Source of the DNA: Paenibacillus sp. UNC499MF
Lineage (GTDB): Bacteria > Bacillota > Bacilli > Paenibacillales > NBRC-103111
NCBI RefSeq assembly: GCF_900107975.1
Contig: NZ_FNVF01000014.1
Span: 1-64,000, forward strand
Direction of reading: 5' to 3'
DNA: 64,000 nucleotides
Every line of letters starts with the position of its first letter. Positions within the stretch are counted from its first letter, which is position 1. This document shows positions 28,907-38,927 of the stretch, one piece after another. The position numbers and the translations under genes are program-made. The notes beneath the pieces were generated by a model. The model did not search any database. It was given only the letters and a program-made list of their open reading frames with translations, and had not been told where the DNA came from.

Positions 28907-30337
28907 ATGCTGTGGCTTGTCATTGCGCTGCTTTTATTTATTTTTCAAATCGTCACGATCGTTATGGTGGAGTTCAAGAATCCGACCAAAACGGTTGCCT
29001 GGCTGATGATCTTGTTTATCCTGCCGGTCATCGGATTTATTATGTACTATTTTCTGGCCAAAGAATACTCGCAGCGGCGCAACGTCAAACGTAAAAACCG
29101 GCGGGTGCTCGGGGAAATGCAAAGAGAAATGCGCCGGGAGCTGGAGAAGACAAAAAAAGGCGAGGATTATCCCGTGCCCAAAATTGTCAAGGAACCCCGG
29201 CTTTTCGGTTTACTGAGCAACATCCCCAGTTCGCCGATTACCCGCAATAACGAGGTGGAGGTATTGACCAACGGCGAGGCGGCTTACCAAGCCATGTTCG
29301 ATGCCATGGAGAAGGCCAAACATCACATCCACTTCGAGTTCTATATCGTGCGGCACGATGACACCGGCAAGAAATTTCAGGAGCTTCTGATCCGGAAGGC
29401 GCGCGAGGGCGTGAAGGTTCGGGTCATTTATGACGGAATCGGCAGCTACAAGCTTGCTTCTTCTTACATACGCGAATTGATTGAAGCGGGAGTCGAGACC
29501 TATTGTTTTCTTCCGGCTTTTATCGCTTTTTTCGATAAACGAATGAACTATCGGAACCACCGGAAAATTATCGTAGTGGATGGAACCGTCGGGTTTGTGG
29601 GCGGCATTAACATAGGTGACGAGTATTTGGGAAAACATCCGGTTCTCGGGTTTTGGCGGGATACTCATCTGAAGCTTGTAGGCGATTCGGTCTATTATTT
29701 GCAGAGCACCTTCTTGTCCGATTGGGAATTTGTCTGCCGCCAGAAGCTGGTGGATACGAATTTTTTTCCGGAACATACATGTATAGGCAAACAACCCGTT
29801 CAAATCGTGGCCAGCGGTCCCGATGCCCACTGGGATTCTATTCTCGAATCGTATTTCGGCGGGATTACGACCGCAAAGAAACGGATCTATATCACGACCC
29901 CTTACTTTATCCCCGATGCCAGTCTGATGATGGGGCTTAAAACGGCGGCCATAAGCGGCGTCGACGTCAAAATTATTTTCCCGCAGATTCCCGATTCCTG
30001 GATCGTCCATTATGCTTCCCTGTCCTATATTCATGAGCTCATGCAGACGGGAGTGAGGTTCTATCAGTACCAGCCCGGATTCGTTCATGCGAAAGTCACC
30101 ATCATTGACGATTTGTTCGCCACCGTGGGGACCGCCAATATGGATATGCGCAGCTTTTACAGCAATTTCGAACTGAACGCGATATTGTACGACGCGGAAA
30201 CGATCCAGCGGCTGGAGCATGATTTCCTGGAGGACTTGAAAAACAGCAAACGCATCATCCTGTCGGAGTTTGAAAAACGTTCCCGTTTCCAGCGCGGCAA
30301 AGAAGTGCTGGGAAGGCTGCTGTCCCCTTTGTTCTAA
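28907..30337 (+). CDS. cls: Cardiolipin synthase
   Basis: 476 residues. Two N-terminal membrane helices (about 1-20 and 30-52) precede two phospholipase-D domains. The HKD motifs are HRKIIVVDGTVGFVGGINIGDEY (about 219) and HAKVTIIDDLFATVGTANMDMRSF (about 397), each with its downstream G-x-x-N/S signature. It condenses two phosphatidylglycerols into cardiolipin and glycerol at the membrane. The length matches bacterial ClsA-type enzymes (about 480). The ATG follows AAGGGGGAACC. It is monocistronic; a GC-rich inverted repeat without a T tract lies at 30366-30395. Confidence 0.95.
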   Translation: MLWLVIALLLFIFQIVTIVMVEFKNPTKTVAWLMILFILPVIGFIMYYFLAKEYSQRRNVKRKNRRVLGEMQREMRRELEKTKKGEDYPVPKIVKEPRLFGLLSNIPSSPITRNNEVEVLTNGEAAYQAMFDAMEKAKHHIHFEFYIVRHDDTGKKFQELLIRKAREGVKVRVIYDGIGSYKLASSYIRELIEAGVETYCFLPAFIAFFDKRMNYRNHRKIIVVDGTVGFVGGINIGDEYLGKHPVLGFWRDTHLKLVGDSVYYLQSTFLSDWEFVCRQKLVDTNFFPEHTCIGKQPVQIVASGPDAHWDSILESYFGGITTAKKRIYITTPYFIPDASLMMGLKTAAISGVDVKIIFPQIPDSWIVHYASLSYIHELMQTGVRFYQYQPGFVHAKVTIIDDLFATVGTANMDMRSFYSNFELNAILYDAETIQRLEHDFLEDLKNSKRIILSEFEKRSRFQRGKEVLGRLLSPLF

Positions 30338-30426
30338 AAAAAGCGGCCAACGGCGGAAAAAGCCCGGTCTCACTTGAAAAGTGAAGCGGGGCTCTCAGGT
30401 TTGGGCCGGGGTTCAGTAGTGGAGTA

Positions 30427-30843
30427 TTATGAGGAGCGCGGCACAGATTTTTTGAAAAATAGAAGAAGCAGAAGGCTGGGCGTAAGACCGGCCAGACCTA
30501 TCGAGTCCATAAGCAGGAGATGAGTCGGGACTTGAGTGACTTCCAACATAATTAGAGCCGAAGCTGCGGAGAAATAAATCAGAGCGGCGAAATAGGAATA
30601 GAAGATAGCTTTAGACCGGAGCGATCTCATCCGTTCATCCGGTTTTTTGAGGAAGGGAGATAAATAAATATTGCATAACATATTCATTAGTATACAAGTG
30701 AGGAAGATGATGGTGGGCCAATAGGTGGGTTTACCGGCATCCAGCCGCGGAATCATTTTAAACAAAAAGAAAAGCGTAAACAGCAAACCGAGCAGCATGA
30801 ACGTTCTGTCTTTCAAGGCTTCTTTGAAGTTCAAGGCAGCCAT
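30427..30843 (-). CDS. Small membrane protein of unknown function
   Basis: 138 residues from ATG 30843 (MAALNFKEALKDRTF), with four hydrophobic segments (about 15-33, 43-63, 80-103 and 108-128) and short charged loops such as KKPDERMRSLRSK. I do not recognise a family. AGGGAGG lies very close to the ATG; the frame also runs to a TTG at 30873 (148 residues) with a weaker site, so the start is uncertain. It is convergent with cls and stands alone. Nothing around it suggests a role. Confidence 0.6.
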   Translation of the reverse strand: MAALNFKEALKDRTFMLLGLLFTLFFLFKMIPRLDAGKPTYWPTIIFLTCILMNMLCNIYLSPFLKKPDERMRSLRSKAIFYSYFAALIYFSAASALIMLEVTQVPTHLLLMDSIGLAGLTPSLLLLLFFKKSVPRSS

Positions 30844-30989
30844 CGCCTCCCTGTATAACGAATTTGTAAACAATACATCGTCCGATTTTGTCCGTCATCC
30901 ATAATTGGTAGTTAATGTATCTTATATTTTATCTCATAATCGCAGCATTGGAAAATAAAATTTGGAAATTCTTCATGCATGCAAAAAAA

Positions 30990-31015
30990 AGACCTCCCCC
31001 AACAGGGAAAGGTCT
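30990..31015 (-). terminator. Terminator after the LigD-type polymerase gene
   Basis: On the minus strand AGACCTTTCCC pairs with GGGGGAGGTCT and is followed by eight T, 32 bases beyond the stop. Confidence 0.85.
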
Positions 31016-31046
31016 ATCCAGGGGCCAATGGGATGGGACCGTCGCG

Positions 31047-31940
31047 CTATTCCAAATGAGAAAGAACGGCGTCCAGGTTCTGGGGAGGCACCTTCTCGAT
31101 TAGATCCCCCATCCGCTTGATCCGATCCACGATAACGTGCAGGGTAAAATCCCTCGGATCACAGCGCTGCTCGACTTCTTCCCACAGAAGCGGGGTGGAG
31201 ACCGTACCGGGCATTTTCGCCCGCGGCGTGTAGGGAGCGGAAAGCGTTTTGCCGTACCAGTGCTGAAGGTAATCGAAGTAGATGAGATCGCCGCGGTTCT
31301 TTTTCAGACGCTCGATCGTAAACAGCTTCGGGTATTTCTTAACGACGAAGGAGCCGATAAAATAGCCGATTTTGCGAAGCTGCTCGAAGGTATATCCGTG
31401 CTGAATGGGCACGTAGATTTGTACGCCGGTCGCTCCGGACGTTTTGGGCACGGACTGGATATGAAGAGAATCCAGGACCTCTCCGATCAAGTGGGCGGCT
31501 TCCATAATCCGCGGCTCGACTTCCAGGCTGGGGTCGATATCAATGAGCCACTCGGCCGGCAGCGTCTCCCCGATGCGGTGAAACGAAGGATGAAATTCCA
31601 GGCAGGCGAGGTTGCCGAGCCAGATCAGCGTCGGAAGCGAATCCAGATTCACATACCGGATGCCGTCCAGCGGAGCGAGATTCACGAAATCCGGAACGGG
31701 CTCCGGGGTATTTTTCTGATAGAACGATTTATCGTGAATGCCGTGTGGGAAACGGATCGTCGTCAGATGCCGGTCCCGGCAGTAGCGCAGCAAATAGGGG
31801 GACAGCTCAATCAGCTTTTGGAGGAAATCGAGCTTCGTAATTCCCGCCTCGGGCCAGAGCGGTTTTTCGGGATTGGTAATCGTCAGTTCCTGCCCCTCCA
31901 CCACGATGGTGCCTTGCGTTTTTTTGTACCCTGTGGGCAT
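31047..31940 (-). CDS. LigD-type NHEJ DNA polymerase/primase, stand-alone
   Basis: 297 residues from ATG 31940, which has GGGAGGAG nine bases upstream; a longer frame to 31970 lacks such a site. It matches the polymerase (archaeo-eukaryotic primase) domain of LigD: LTITNPEKPLWPEAGITK near the start, the catalytic D-x-D in WLIDIDPS, SGATGVQIYVPI, and the closing VSTPLLWEEVE and FTLHV motifs. It adds nucleotides during end joining. The ligase that many bacteria fuse to it is a separate gene at 36776, and Ku is at 37972, so this is a split NHEJ set. In B. subtilis ku-ligD serve spores; the same role is inferred here. Confidence 0.92.
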   Translation of the reverse strand: MPTGYKKTQGTIVVEGQELTITNPEKPLWPEAGITKLDFLQKLIELSPYLLRYCRDRHLTTIRFPHGIHDKSFYQKNTPEPVPDFVNLAPLDGIRYVNLDSLPTLIWLGNLACLEFHPSFHRIGETLPAEWLIDIDPSLEVEPRIMEAAHLIGEVLDSLHIQSVPKTSGATGVQIYVPIQHGYTFEQLRKIGYFIGSFVVKKYPKLFTIERLKKNRGDLIYFDYLQHWYGKTLSAPYTPRAKMPGTVSTPLLWEEVEQRCDPRDFTLHVIVDRIKRMGDLIEKVPPQNLDAVLSHLE

Positions 31941-32118
31941 CCTGTGCACTCCTCCCGGACGTACGAGCATTTATACACATTGTGGGCGAAAAAGACGCCG
32001 CCTATTCTTTGCACGCGCGGCGGTTTTCCGATTAGACAAAAGAATAGGGGAAGAAGCCGGATTCCGAACGGATCAAATAGCTGTTTCAGGAAGTATGCCG
32101 GATGTCTAAAATAGAATG

Positions 32119-32157
32119 TAAAAAGCCTTGATCCCCACGATATCCGGAATCAAGGCC
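32119..32157 (-). terminator. Terminator of the permease-amidohydrolase-oxalate decarboxylase operon
   Basis: On the minus strand GGCCTTGATTCCGG and CGTGGGGATCAAGGC form a long hairpin with a T run (TTTTTA). It lies 25 bases beyond the oxalate decarboxylase stop. Confidence 0.85.
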
Positions 32158-32181
32158 GTATCTTACTAACTTCCTTACCTA

Positions 32182-33384
32182 TTATTTATATTTTACATTA
32201 GGTCTCTTCTCTTTAGGGAGCTTTTCTATAAACGAGTCTTCAAAATTCAAATGTTCTTTCAACAGGTGAGGCGGAGTTTGAGACATCCATTGGGTGAGAG
32301 AAAGATCCGCAAAATGATCGCTTTTAAACATTTCCAGGAATTTCAGGGGCTTGTCCCCGGTATTTTGAATATAGTGTCCCATGGCAAACGGCACGTAGCC
32401 CACATCGCCTGCCCGGTAATCATAGGTGCGGGCTTTACCGCCTGAAGCGAATACGGTCATCCGGCCTTGGCCTTCCAGGTAATATTGCCACTCATCCGTA
32501 TTCGGATGCCAGTGCAGCTCCCGGATGCCGCCCGGCTCGACTTCCACTAATGCGGCTGCCACGGTTTTGGAAACTGGGAAATTGTTCGAATCGGCGATCC
32601 AAACCCTGCCTCCGTCGGTTTCAATAGGCTTGTTCTCCGTCAGTTTATAACTGAACGATTCCTTGACCGGATCATTGAGATCTTTCGGCAGCTCCTGAAT
32701 AATCGGACCCGGAACTTCACCTTGATACATGTAAACTTCTTGTTTAGGTATCTGGTCAAAAGCCTTTTCGCATACGCCAAAGTTTGCCGCCAGAACATCT
32801 TTAGGTGTGTGGGCAAACCAGTCGGTAATAGAGAATGTGCTGTTCTCCGAGAAACTGCCGTCATCGAAGACAAGAATGAATTCGACGCCTTCGCTCAGGC
32901 CTTTGATCGAGTGCGGAATGCCCGATGGGAAATACCATAGATCGCCTTCTTTCACATCGTCAACGAAATAACTGCCGTCCGGGTTAATCGCTGTAATCCG
33001 CGCGCTGCCTTTGATGATAAAGGACCATTCCGCTTCCTTATGCCAATGAAGCTCACGGACGCCGCCCGGCTCCAGATGCATATTAACGCCGGCCAATTCT
33101 TTCGCGGCAGGCATTTCCCTGATCGTGACTTCCCGGGACCAGCCCCCATGCTCCACACGCATATGGGAATCGGAATAGGAGAATTTCAAGTTGGGCATCG
33201 TTCCGTGGTCGGTATCCGGAGGTACAAGGATATCGGGGTTTTGCAAATCACGGGGAATATTACGCGCGCCCCAGATATCTCCGCCTTTGTCTTCTTTTCG
33301 GGGTTGGGGAACGTTATGATTCGAGCAGTTGTTCATGTTATTGTTCATGTTAGTGTCAGCCTTATTGTTTTCGTAATTTTTCAT
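32182..33384 (-). CDS. oxdC: Oxalate decarboxylase (bicupin, Mn-dependent)
   Basis: 400 residues from ATG 33384, which has AAAGGTGAT upstream; the 47 codons before it are not family-like. An Asn-rich N-terminus is followed by two cupin domains. Metal ligands are in [10 protein letters not shown] with PHSI (domain 1) and in [11 protein letters not shown] with GHYIQN (domain 2). The lid loop SENST after DDGSF is intact; its glutamate distinguishes decarboxylase from oxidase activity, so conversion of oxalate to formate and CO2 is predicted. There is no signal peptide. It is the last gene of a minus-strand operon, 58 bases after the GGT-like gene. Confidence 0.95.
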   Translation of the reverse strand: MKNYENNKADTNMNNNMNNCSNHNVPQPRKEDKGGDIWGARNIPRDLQNPDILVPPDTDHGTMPNLKFSYSDSHMRVEHGGWSREVTIREMPAAKELAGVNMHLEPGGVRELHWHKEAEWSFIIKGSARITAINPDGSYFVDDVKEGDLWYFPSGIPHSIKGLSEGVEFILVFDDGSFSENSTFSITDWFAHTPKDVLAANFGVCEKAFDQIPKQEVYMYQGEVPGPIIQELPKDLNDPVKESFSYKLTENKPIETDGGRVWIADSNNFPVSKTVAAALVEVEPGGIRELHWHPNTDEWQYYLEGQGRMTVFASGGKARTYDYRAGDVGYVPFAMGHYIQNTGDKPLKFLEMFKSDHFADLSLTQWMSQTPPHLLKEHLNFEDSFIEKLPKEKRPNVKYK

Positions 33385-33442
33385 GGATATCACCTTTCTT
33401 TTATATAATATTAATGAAATATTCCGTCCAATATTTCCGTGT

Positions 33443-35074
33443 CTAGTCGCCGATCGCCAAGCCGTCCGCCCGCGGATCAGCTCCGGCTTCCAAGTGCTCC
33501 GGCCATATCCGGATCGCTTGGGCATGGCCCATCAGGTCGCTGAAATTTTCGAGAATCTCGACATTTTCATGTCCCAGCTCACGCAGCTTGTCCGCAATTT
33601 TCGGATCGTATCTTCCTTCAAGTCTCAAGCCTCTGACGTGGTCCCCCCATGTCCTTCCCAGGAGCCAGCGCGGAGCATCAATGGCTTCTTGTACGGAATA
33701 TCCTTGATCCAATACCCGCATAATGATCAATGCTTGCGTTTGAGGCTCTCCGTCACCGCCCATGGCGCCTACAACCATTTCCGGTTTATCGTCTTTCATA
33801 ACCATCGAGCATGTGAGCGTATGTGCCGGACGTTTATTCGGCTCCAGCCTGTCGCGGGATTTCGGATCCAGAGAGAAATGGGTGCCTCTGTTTTGCAGAA
33901 GCATTCCGGTATCGCCTGCGACTAAACCCGAGCCCCATTCCCAATAAAGACTCTGAATGACGCCCGCCACGTTGCCCTCTTCATCCACCGCACAGCAGAA
34001 AGTCGTATCTCCTTTTTGACCTAATCCTTTTTCGGGAGGCCCCAAGCTGGGGTCATGCAATTTTTTGACACGGTCGCGGAAATATTCCTTGCTTAATAAA
34101 GTTTCAAGCGGAATATGATAAAAATCCGGGTCATCCAGGTAAGTGTCACGGTCTTTAAAGGAGAAGGCGGTTGCCCTCGTAAAAGCATCGATAAATTCAC
34201 TTTCCTCATGCTTCATCCTGCCGACGTCCTTGTGCTCCATCATGCCTAAAATTTGCAAGGTTACAAAGCCTGCAGAGTTCGGCGGCGGAGCCAAAACCTT
34301 CCGGTCCCGGTATTCGACCTCTATAGGGTCGAACCAGTCAGCGCGATGATTCGCAAAGTCTTCCGTGGTGAGAAAGCCTCCGTTTTCCTGAAGAAAATCG
34401 CACACTTGCTTGGCGATCTCTCCTTTATAAAAAGCGTCAAATCCGCCTTCGGCTATCTTTTCAAGCGTTTTGGCCAGATTCGGATTCCTCATAATATCGC
34501 CGGCCATATAGGGAGCAACCCCATCTTTCAGAAACGTTTTGGCTGTGGTGGGGTAGGTCCTCAGCAGATCGATGGCAAATTCCGAGAATCTTGCTACGGA
34601 GTCACCTGCCGGAAATCCGTTTCTCGCATAATCAACGGCCGGTTCCAGGCATCGGGACAGGGGCAGTTTTCCGAACTTCCGATGAGCTTCAAGCCAGCCG
34701 CTCACTGCACCGGGCACGGTATTAACCGCTTTTGGCCCCCGCACATCGATTCCGTCCTCCCGTGAATAATTAGACATGGAAACGTTCGAGCCCGATCTTC
34801 CGGTGGCGTTCAGCGAATGTTTTTTTCCTGTTTTCGCATCATAGATCAGCCAGAAAGCATCTCCGCCGGCACCTGTCATATGAGGGAATACGACGCTTAG
34901 TACACTGTTAGCGGCAACCATGGCATCCACTGCGCTTCCGCCCTCGTTAAGAATACGATTGGCAGCCATAGAGGCCAAGTTGCTTGGTGTAGCAACTGCC
35001 GACTTCCTGGCTATACAAGATCTGCCGTAGCGGGGATCGATATCCCTACCGATCTTGTACGAATTGATATTCAT
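33443..35074 (-). CDS. Gamma-glutamyltransferase-fold amidohydrolase, possibly oxamate amidohydrolase
   Basis: A 543-residue Ntn-hydrolase precursor of the GGT family. N-terminal block: [45 protein letters not shown] follows. The self-processing site is in [15 protein letters not shown], with T357 as the likely nucleophile. Later [12 protein letters not shown] and PRW blocks are present. No signal peptide is visible, so it is cytoplasmic, unlike classical GGT. The residues lining the GGT glutamate pocket cannot be checked here. Between a permease and an oxalate decarboxylase, the best reading is an enzyme like HpxW, the GGT-family oxamate amidohydrolase of Klebsiella, giving oxalate plus ammonia. 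Other amide substrates remain possible. The TTG-free ATG start and Ntn family are secure; the substrate is inferred. Confidence 0.85.
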   Translation of the reverse strand: MNINSYKIGRDIDPRYGRSCIARKSAVATPSNLASMAANRILNEGGSAVDAMVAANSVLSVVFPHMTGAGGDAFWLIYDAKTGKKHSLNATGRSGSNVSMSNYSREDGIDVRGPKAVNTVPGAVSGWLEAHRKFGKLPLSRCLEPAVDYARNGFPAGDSVARFSEFAIDLLRTYPTTAKTFLKDGVAPYMAGDIMRNPNLAKTLEKIAEGGFDAFYKGEIAKQVCDFLQENGGFLTTEDFANHRADWFDPIEVEYRDRKVLAPPPNSAGFVTLQILGMMEHKDVGRMKHEESEFIDAFTRATAFSFKDRDTYLDDPDFYHIPLETLLSKEYFRDRVKKLHDPSLGPPEKGLGQKGDTTFCCAVDEEGNVAGVIQSLYWEWGSGLVAGDTGMLLQNRGTHFSLDPKSRDRLEPNKRPAHTLTCSMVMKDDKPEMVVGAMGGDGEPQTQALIIMRVLDQGYSVQEAIDAPRWLLGRTWGDHVRGLRLEGRYDPKIADKLRELGHENVEILENFSDLMGHAQAIRIWPEHLEAGADPRADGLAIGD

Positions 35075-35165
35075 TTGCTCACCTTCCTAATGTAAAGTTG
35101 CTTCCTTGCAGTAAGAAGCACTAGTCCACTATTTAACCAATATTTATAAGATTAAACTTTAATTT

Positions 35166-36461
35166 TCAATTAAATTCTTCTATTTTATCCCAATTTATTG
35201 TATTTTCCAGTATCAATGCCAGTGTAATCCCCACAAGCAGACCATTGTTGATAAAAGGTTGTATAAAGGTCGGTAATCCTGAAAAATACGATTTCGGAAG
35301 TATCATGAGGACTACCGCTATAAATACCGGTAAAGACGAGCGGTATACATTCCGTTTATTCAACTTTATCTTCTTGAAAAATTTCAGGGAGGACAGCAGC
35401 AGCTGCAAATAGGCAACGAACAGCACCGTGCTGCCTACACTCAGGGGGATGTTGGAAAAGAAATGAGCGATGGGCGGAATAGCCCCCATGATCAGGAATA
35501 ACGAGCCGCCGATAATAAAGGGCAGCCGATTAATGATTCCCGACTGCTTTAAAAATCCGATGGAGGAGACAAAGGGCGCATAAGGAACCAGTCCGAATAA
35601 CCCGCTGATCCCCGTGAAAATACCGGAAACGATCAAGCTGGCATCGAATTGTTTTTTTTGTGTGGTGCTGTCGTATAAATCCTCGGTCCCCTTTAAAGCC
35701 CCGAATGTATTCGCCAGATTAAGAAGGCCTGAAAGCACGGCCACCATAATAATCCCTATGTTTAAATCCGGCTTGCCCAGCATAAAAAATTCGAGTTTAA
35801 AAGATGCGGTAGGCGGAACAGTCTCTTCCTGGCCCAAAAACAGCTCAAATGCACCCCAGCCCGCAACGATTCCCGCCAGCAGAGAGTATTTGCTGAATTT
35901 GTTTGGCAGGGTAATATTCACCACAATGATCAGAAGCATCATAACTAGCGATAGAAACGAAATACCGAGATTAACTTTGGCGTCATCCGGTGAATTGCCC
36001 ATGGGGATACCCAGCATGCCCTTGAGGAAAATCTGGATTAATTGAAAGCCGAACAACAGCATGAAAACACCCATGACCCCCGGTTTAAATAAGTTAGCCA
36101 AGGCGGCCCCCCAGCCGAAAATACCGACCGTTAACGTCACAACGGCAGAAATAAGGATTCCTACGGTAAGACTTCCACCCAGTTCGTTTAATGAAATGTT
36201 CTGGGCCGCCGCTATGCTTACAGTGGTCAGAATCATGCCCCACCATAATCCGGATTGGCCTTCCAGTATGGCCCGGCGGTGTCCGAGAAAAGCCTGGCAA
36301 ATACAAGCGCTTCCCGTGACGATAAAAGTGAGCTGCAGGGTCGTCATGATACGATCCTCCGATAATTGGAACGCCTGGCCGATAGTCAGAGGAACGATGA
36401 CACTGTTGGCAAAGATGAAAAATAACCACTGCAGCCCCGCTATCCAGTTATCCCCCTTCAA
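35166..36461 (-). CDS. NCS2-type purine/pyrimidine permease family protein
   Basis: A 431-residue membrane protein with about 12-14 helices. The opening GLQWLFFIFANSVIVPLTIGQAF, the QAFLGHRRAILEGQSGLWWGM stretch and the NLANTFGALKG segment fit the NCS2 (uracil/xanthine/urate permease, UraA/UapA) fold, though several core positions look divergent. The TTG start at 36461 has GAAAGGAAAG five bases upstream. It is the first gene of the operon, 91 bases before the GGT-like gene. It should import the substrate that the next two enzymes consume, such as a purine-breakdown product, oxamate or oxalate; NCS2 proteins do not usually carry dicarboxylates. By eye the gene is AT-richer than the flanks. Confidence 0.8.
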   Translation of the reverse strand: MKGDNWIAGLQWLFFIFANSVIVPLTIGQAFQLSEDRIMTTLQLTFIVTGSACICQAFLGHRRAILEGQSGLWWGMILTTVSIAAAQNISLNELGGSLTVGILISAVVTLTVGIFGWGAALANLFKPGVMGVFMLLFGFQLIQIFLKGMLGIPMGNSPDDAKVNLGISFLSLVMMLLIIVVNITLPNKFSKYSLLAGIVAGWGAFELFLGQEETVPPTASFKLEFFMLGKPDLNIGIIMVAVLSGLLNLANTFGALKGTEDLYDSTTQKKQFDASLIVSGIFTGISGLFGLVPYAPFVSSIGFLKQSGIINRLPFIIGGSLFLIMGAIPPIAHFFSNIPLSVGSTVLFVAYLQLLLSSLKFFKKIKLNKRNVYRSSLPVFIAVVLMILPKSYFSGLPTFIQPFINNGLLVGITLALILENTINWDKIEEFN

Positions 36462-36775
36462 TACATCTTTCCTTTCATTTCTCCTAACCTCCTTTCATAG
36501 CTTTGAACTGAACCGCCGGGATAGCAGCGATTTACAAGAAGTTACCTGGCGGCTTTCAAATGTTTACCCATAAACAAAAATAAATATAGGTATTTTGTGA
36601 AAATAAGTTCATATTAAAATTGTATGTAATGATAACTTTATAAGAATAGATGTTTATTTATATAAATTGAATATTTATCCAGTGAGTTAAACGGCACCTC
36701 GAACAGGCTGCGAAAAAAATCGGCGGATGATGGGAATAATGTCGGGTAACAAACCTTTTCGGAAGAAGGCACATA
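36462..36775. promoter_or_regulatory. AT-rich divergent intergenic region
   Basis: 314 bases between two divergent genes. Ribosome sites are present at both ends: GGAAGAAGG before the ligase at 36776 and GAAAGGAAAG before the permease. The AT-rich core (36550-36680) must hold promoters for both directions, but several weak candidates are equally good and I name none. No gene or structured RNA was recognised. Confidence 0.4.
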
Positions 36776-37726
36776 ATGAAACTGACACCCGTCATTCCCT
36801 TTGAACCCGTAAGTTCAAGCAAGACGCCCGAAGGCGAAAATTGGATAACCCAGATTAAATGGGACGGCATACGAATGCTGCATTACTTTGACGGAACCGA
36901 AACCCGCTTGTTCAACCGCAAGCTGAATGAACGTACGCTGCAATATCCCGAACTATTGGATACGCGAAAATTTTGCCAGGCCGATTCCGTGATCCTTGAC
37001 GGCGAAATTATTTGTCTGGATAATAACAAACCGTCCTTTCATGAAGTGATGAGAAGAGAAAGCTTAAAGCAAAGCGCCAAAATAAAACTTGCAGTAAACC
37101 AAATTCCGGTAAGTTATATGGTGTTTGACATTCTTTATCTCAATGGAAAATGGGTTATCGACCAAAATTTGCGTGATCGCCAAAAGTTACTCCACAATGT
37201 CATCGTGCCAAATGACCATGTACAACTCGTCCCGAATGTCACGGATGGACACGCTCTTTTTCAAGTTATGAAGCAGCATCAAATGGAGGGAGTCATTTAT
37301 AAAGACCTCCAGAGCGCGTATAGCTTAAACGGGAAGGACGGCAGGTGGAGGAAGCACAAAATATTTGTCGACCTTTATGCGGTAGTCGGCGGGGTTACTT
37401 TTCGTGATCGCATTGTGAATTCGTTACTGCTGGGCCTGTACGATAACGAAGGGAAGGAACTGACGTATATTGGCCATGCCGGAACGGGGAAGCTAACTAA
37501 TAAAGAGTGGTTGGAGATAACCGCTTTAGTGAACGAATTAGCTATAGAAAATAGACCCTTCGTAAATATGCCTTTACGTCAGAAGGATGCCGTATGGATA
37601 CGTCCCGCGCTTGCTGTTAAGGTTGAATTTCTCGAATTCACCCCTGCGAACACAATGAGACATCCAAGCATTCAAGCCTTTGTCGATGTCCCTCCAAGAA
37701 GCTGTACGATTTCTCAAATACAATAA
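36776..37726 (+). CDS. ATP-dependent DNA ligase, stand-alone NHEJ type
   Basis: 316 residues, the size of a minimal ligase core. The adenylation motif is K28-W-D-G-I-R. Motif III and neighbouring parts follow: SVILDGEIICLD, SYMVFDILYL (motif IIIa) and MEGVIYKDLQSAY (motif IV). The OB-fold half has WRKHK and a late VKVEFLEFT. It matches the ligase domain of LigD-type proteins rather than NAD-dependent LigA. It seals ends brought together by Ku. Polymerase (31047) and Ku (37972) lie on either side on the opposite strand. By eye the gene is AT-rich compared with ku. Confidence 0.92.
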   Translation: MKLTPVIPFEPVSSSKTPEGENWITQIKWDGIRMLHYFDGTETRLFNRKLNERTLQYPELLDTRKFCQADSVILDGEIICLDNNKPSFHEVMRRESLKQSAKIKLAVNQIPVSYMVFDILYLNGKWVIDQNLRDRQKLLHNVIVPNDHVQLVPNVTDGHALFQVMKQHQMEGVIYKDLQSAYSLNGKDGRWRKHKIFVDLYAVVGGVTFRDRIVNSLLLGLYDNEGKELTYIGHAGTGKLTNKEWLEITALVNELAIENRPFVNMPLRQKDAVWIRPALAVKVEFLEFTPANTMRHPSIQAFVDVPPRSCTISQIQ

Positions 37727-37842
37727 CAAAATGAATATACGGTATGATCTGAAATTTGAGGCAGCCGAAAATCCAGGCTTTCCTTTCCTCCGCTTCAAAT
37801 AATTGTGCATTCCTGGAGGAAAACGCAGCCGGTACAAACAAA

Positions 37843-37873
37843 AACGAGCCCCGAATCGAATCGGAGGCTCGTT
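37843..37873 (-). terminator. Terminator between ku and the ligase gene
   Basis: AACGAGCC-CCGA pairs with TCGG-AGGCTCGTT. On the minus strand it is followed by TTTGTTTG, suiting the end of ku. Confidence 0.75.
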
Positions 37874-37971
37874 ATTTACGTCATTATCCGGCAAGTATCA
37901 AACCAAGGAGGCGCCGAAGCGAAACCGGAGACAGCCGGAACCAAAACCGGGCGTGGCTCCGTGGCTCCGAT

Positions 37972-38835
37972 TCAGGATACCGTTTCCTTCGCCTTTTCTT
38001 TCGTCTTGCGCGGTTTTGCCGCTTTCGGCTTCGCTTTGGCTTTGGCGTCCGACTTGTCGGCCGCGACGGGCTTGACCGCTTCGAGGCTCGCTTGAAGCGC
38101 GGACATCAGGTCGATCACGTTGGTACGTTTCTGCTCCGGAGCGACCTGGACTTCTTCGCCGGCGACTTTGTGCTGGATCGCTTCCATCAGCGCGCTGCGG
38201 TATTCGTCCTGGTATTTCTCCGGCTCGAACGGAGTGGACAACTGCTCGATCAGCATTTTGGCCATCGTGAGCTCTTTGTCATTTACGTTCGAGGCTTCCG
38301 GAAGATTGGGAACCTGACTGATCGCACGGATCTCGTCCGGATAGAAAATCGTTTCCAGAGCGATGCAGTTATCGATAACCCGGACGGCGGCGAGACTGCT
38401 TTTGGAACGGATAGAAATGGTGGCGATCCCGATTTTACCGGTCTGTTTGATCGATTCGAGCAGCAGATTGTAGGCGTTGGCGCCTGTATCACCGGGAGAG
38501 AGGTAGTAAGTTTTCTGAAAATAAATGGGATCGATGTCAGTCAAATCGACAAAATCCAGAATTTTAATTTCTTTAGTCGCTTCACCGGAGATTTTCTCCA
38601 ATTCTTCTTTCTCAAAAAGAACGAAGCGGCCGGGCTCGTATTCATAGCCCTTCGTAATTTCTCCCCACTCCACTTCCGTGTCGCAGGTGGTGCATTTTCT
38701 CACATAAGAAAGAGGGGTTGTACAGCGTTTATGAATGTAACGCATGGAGATGTCTTTCTCTTCCGTAGCCGAGAACATTTTAACGGGAACGTGCACCAGA
38801 CCGAAGCTGATGGCGCCTTTCCAGACCGTATGCAT
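37972..38835 (-). CDS. ku: Ku protein (NHEJ end-binding)
   Basis: 287 residues, typical of bacterial Ku. The start MHTVWKGAISFGLVHVPVKMFSAT is the family signature. Cysteines follow in RKCTTCDTEVEWGEI, and the beta-barrel core includes EYEPGRFVLFEKEELEKI. The Lys/Ala-rich C-terminal tail (from about residue 258) is the part that contacts DNA or LigD. It binds double-strand breaks as a homodimer and recruits the ligase. The start has CAGGAGG upstream. A sigma-G-like promoter at 38928-38958 suggests expression in the developing spore. Confidence 0.95.
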   Translation of the reverse strand: MHTVWKGAISFGLVHVPVKMFSATEEKDISMRYIHKRCTTPLSYVRKCTTCDTEVEWGEITKGYEYEPGRFVLFEKEELEKISGEATKEIKILDFVDLTDIDPIYFQKTYYLSPGDTGANAYNLLLESIKQTGKIGIATISIRSKSSLAAVRVIDNCIALETIFYPDEIRAISQVPNLPEASNVNDKELTMAKMLIEQLSTPFEPEKYQDEYRSALMEAIQHKVAGEEVQVAPEQKRTNVIDLMSALQASLEAVKPVAADKSDAKAKAKPKAAKPRKTKEKAKETVS

Positions 38836-38927
38836 GAGGGGAAACCTCCTGGGGCGCCCGCGTGGGCGGGCTTATTTTGCCGGGTCCGTACGGAACCGGA
38901 CGCTTTGTGGCCTTACTCTTTTAGGAT

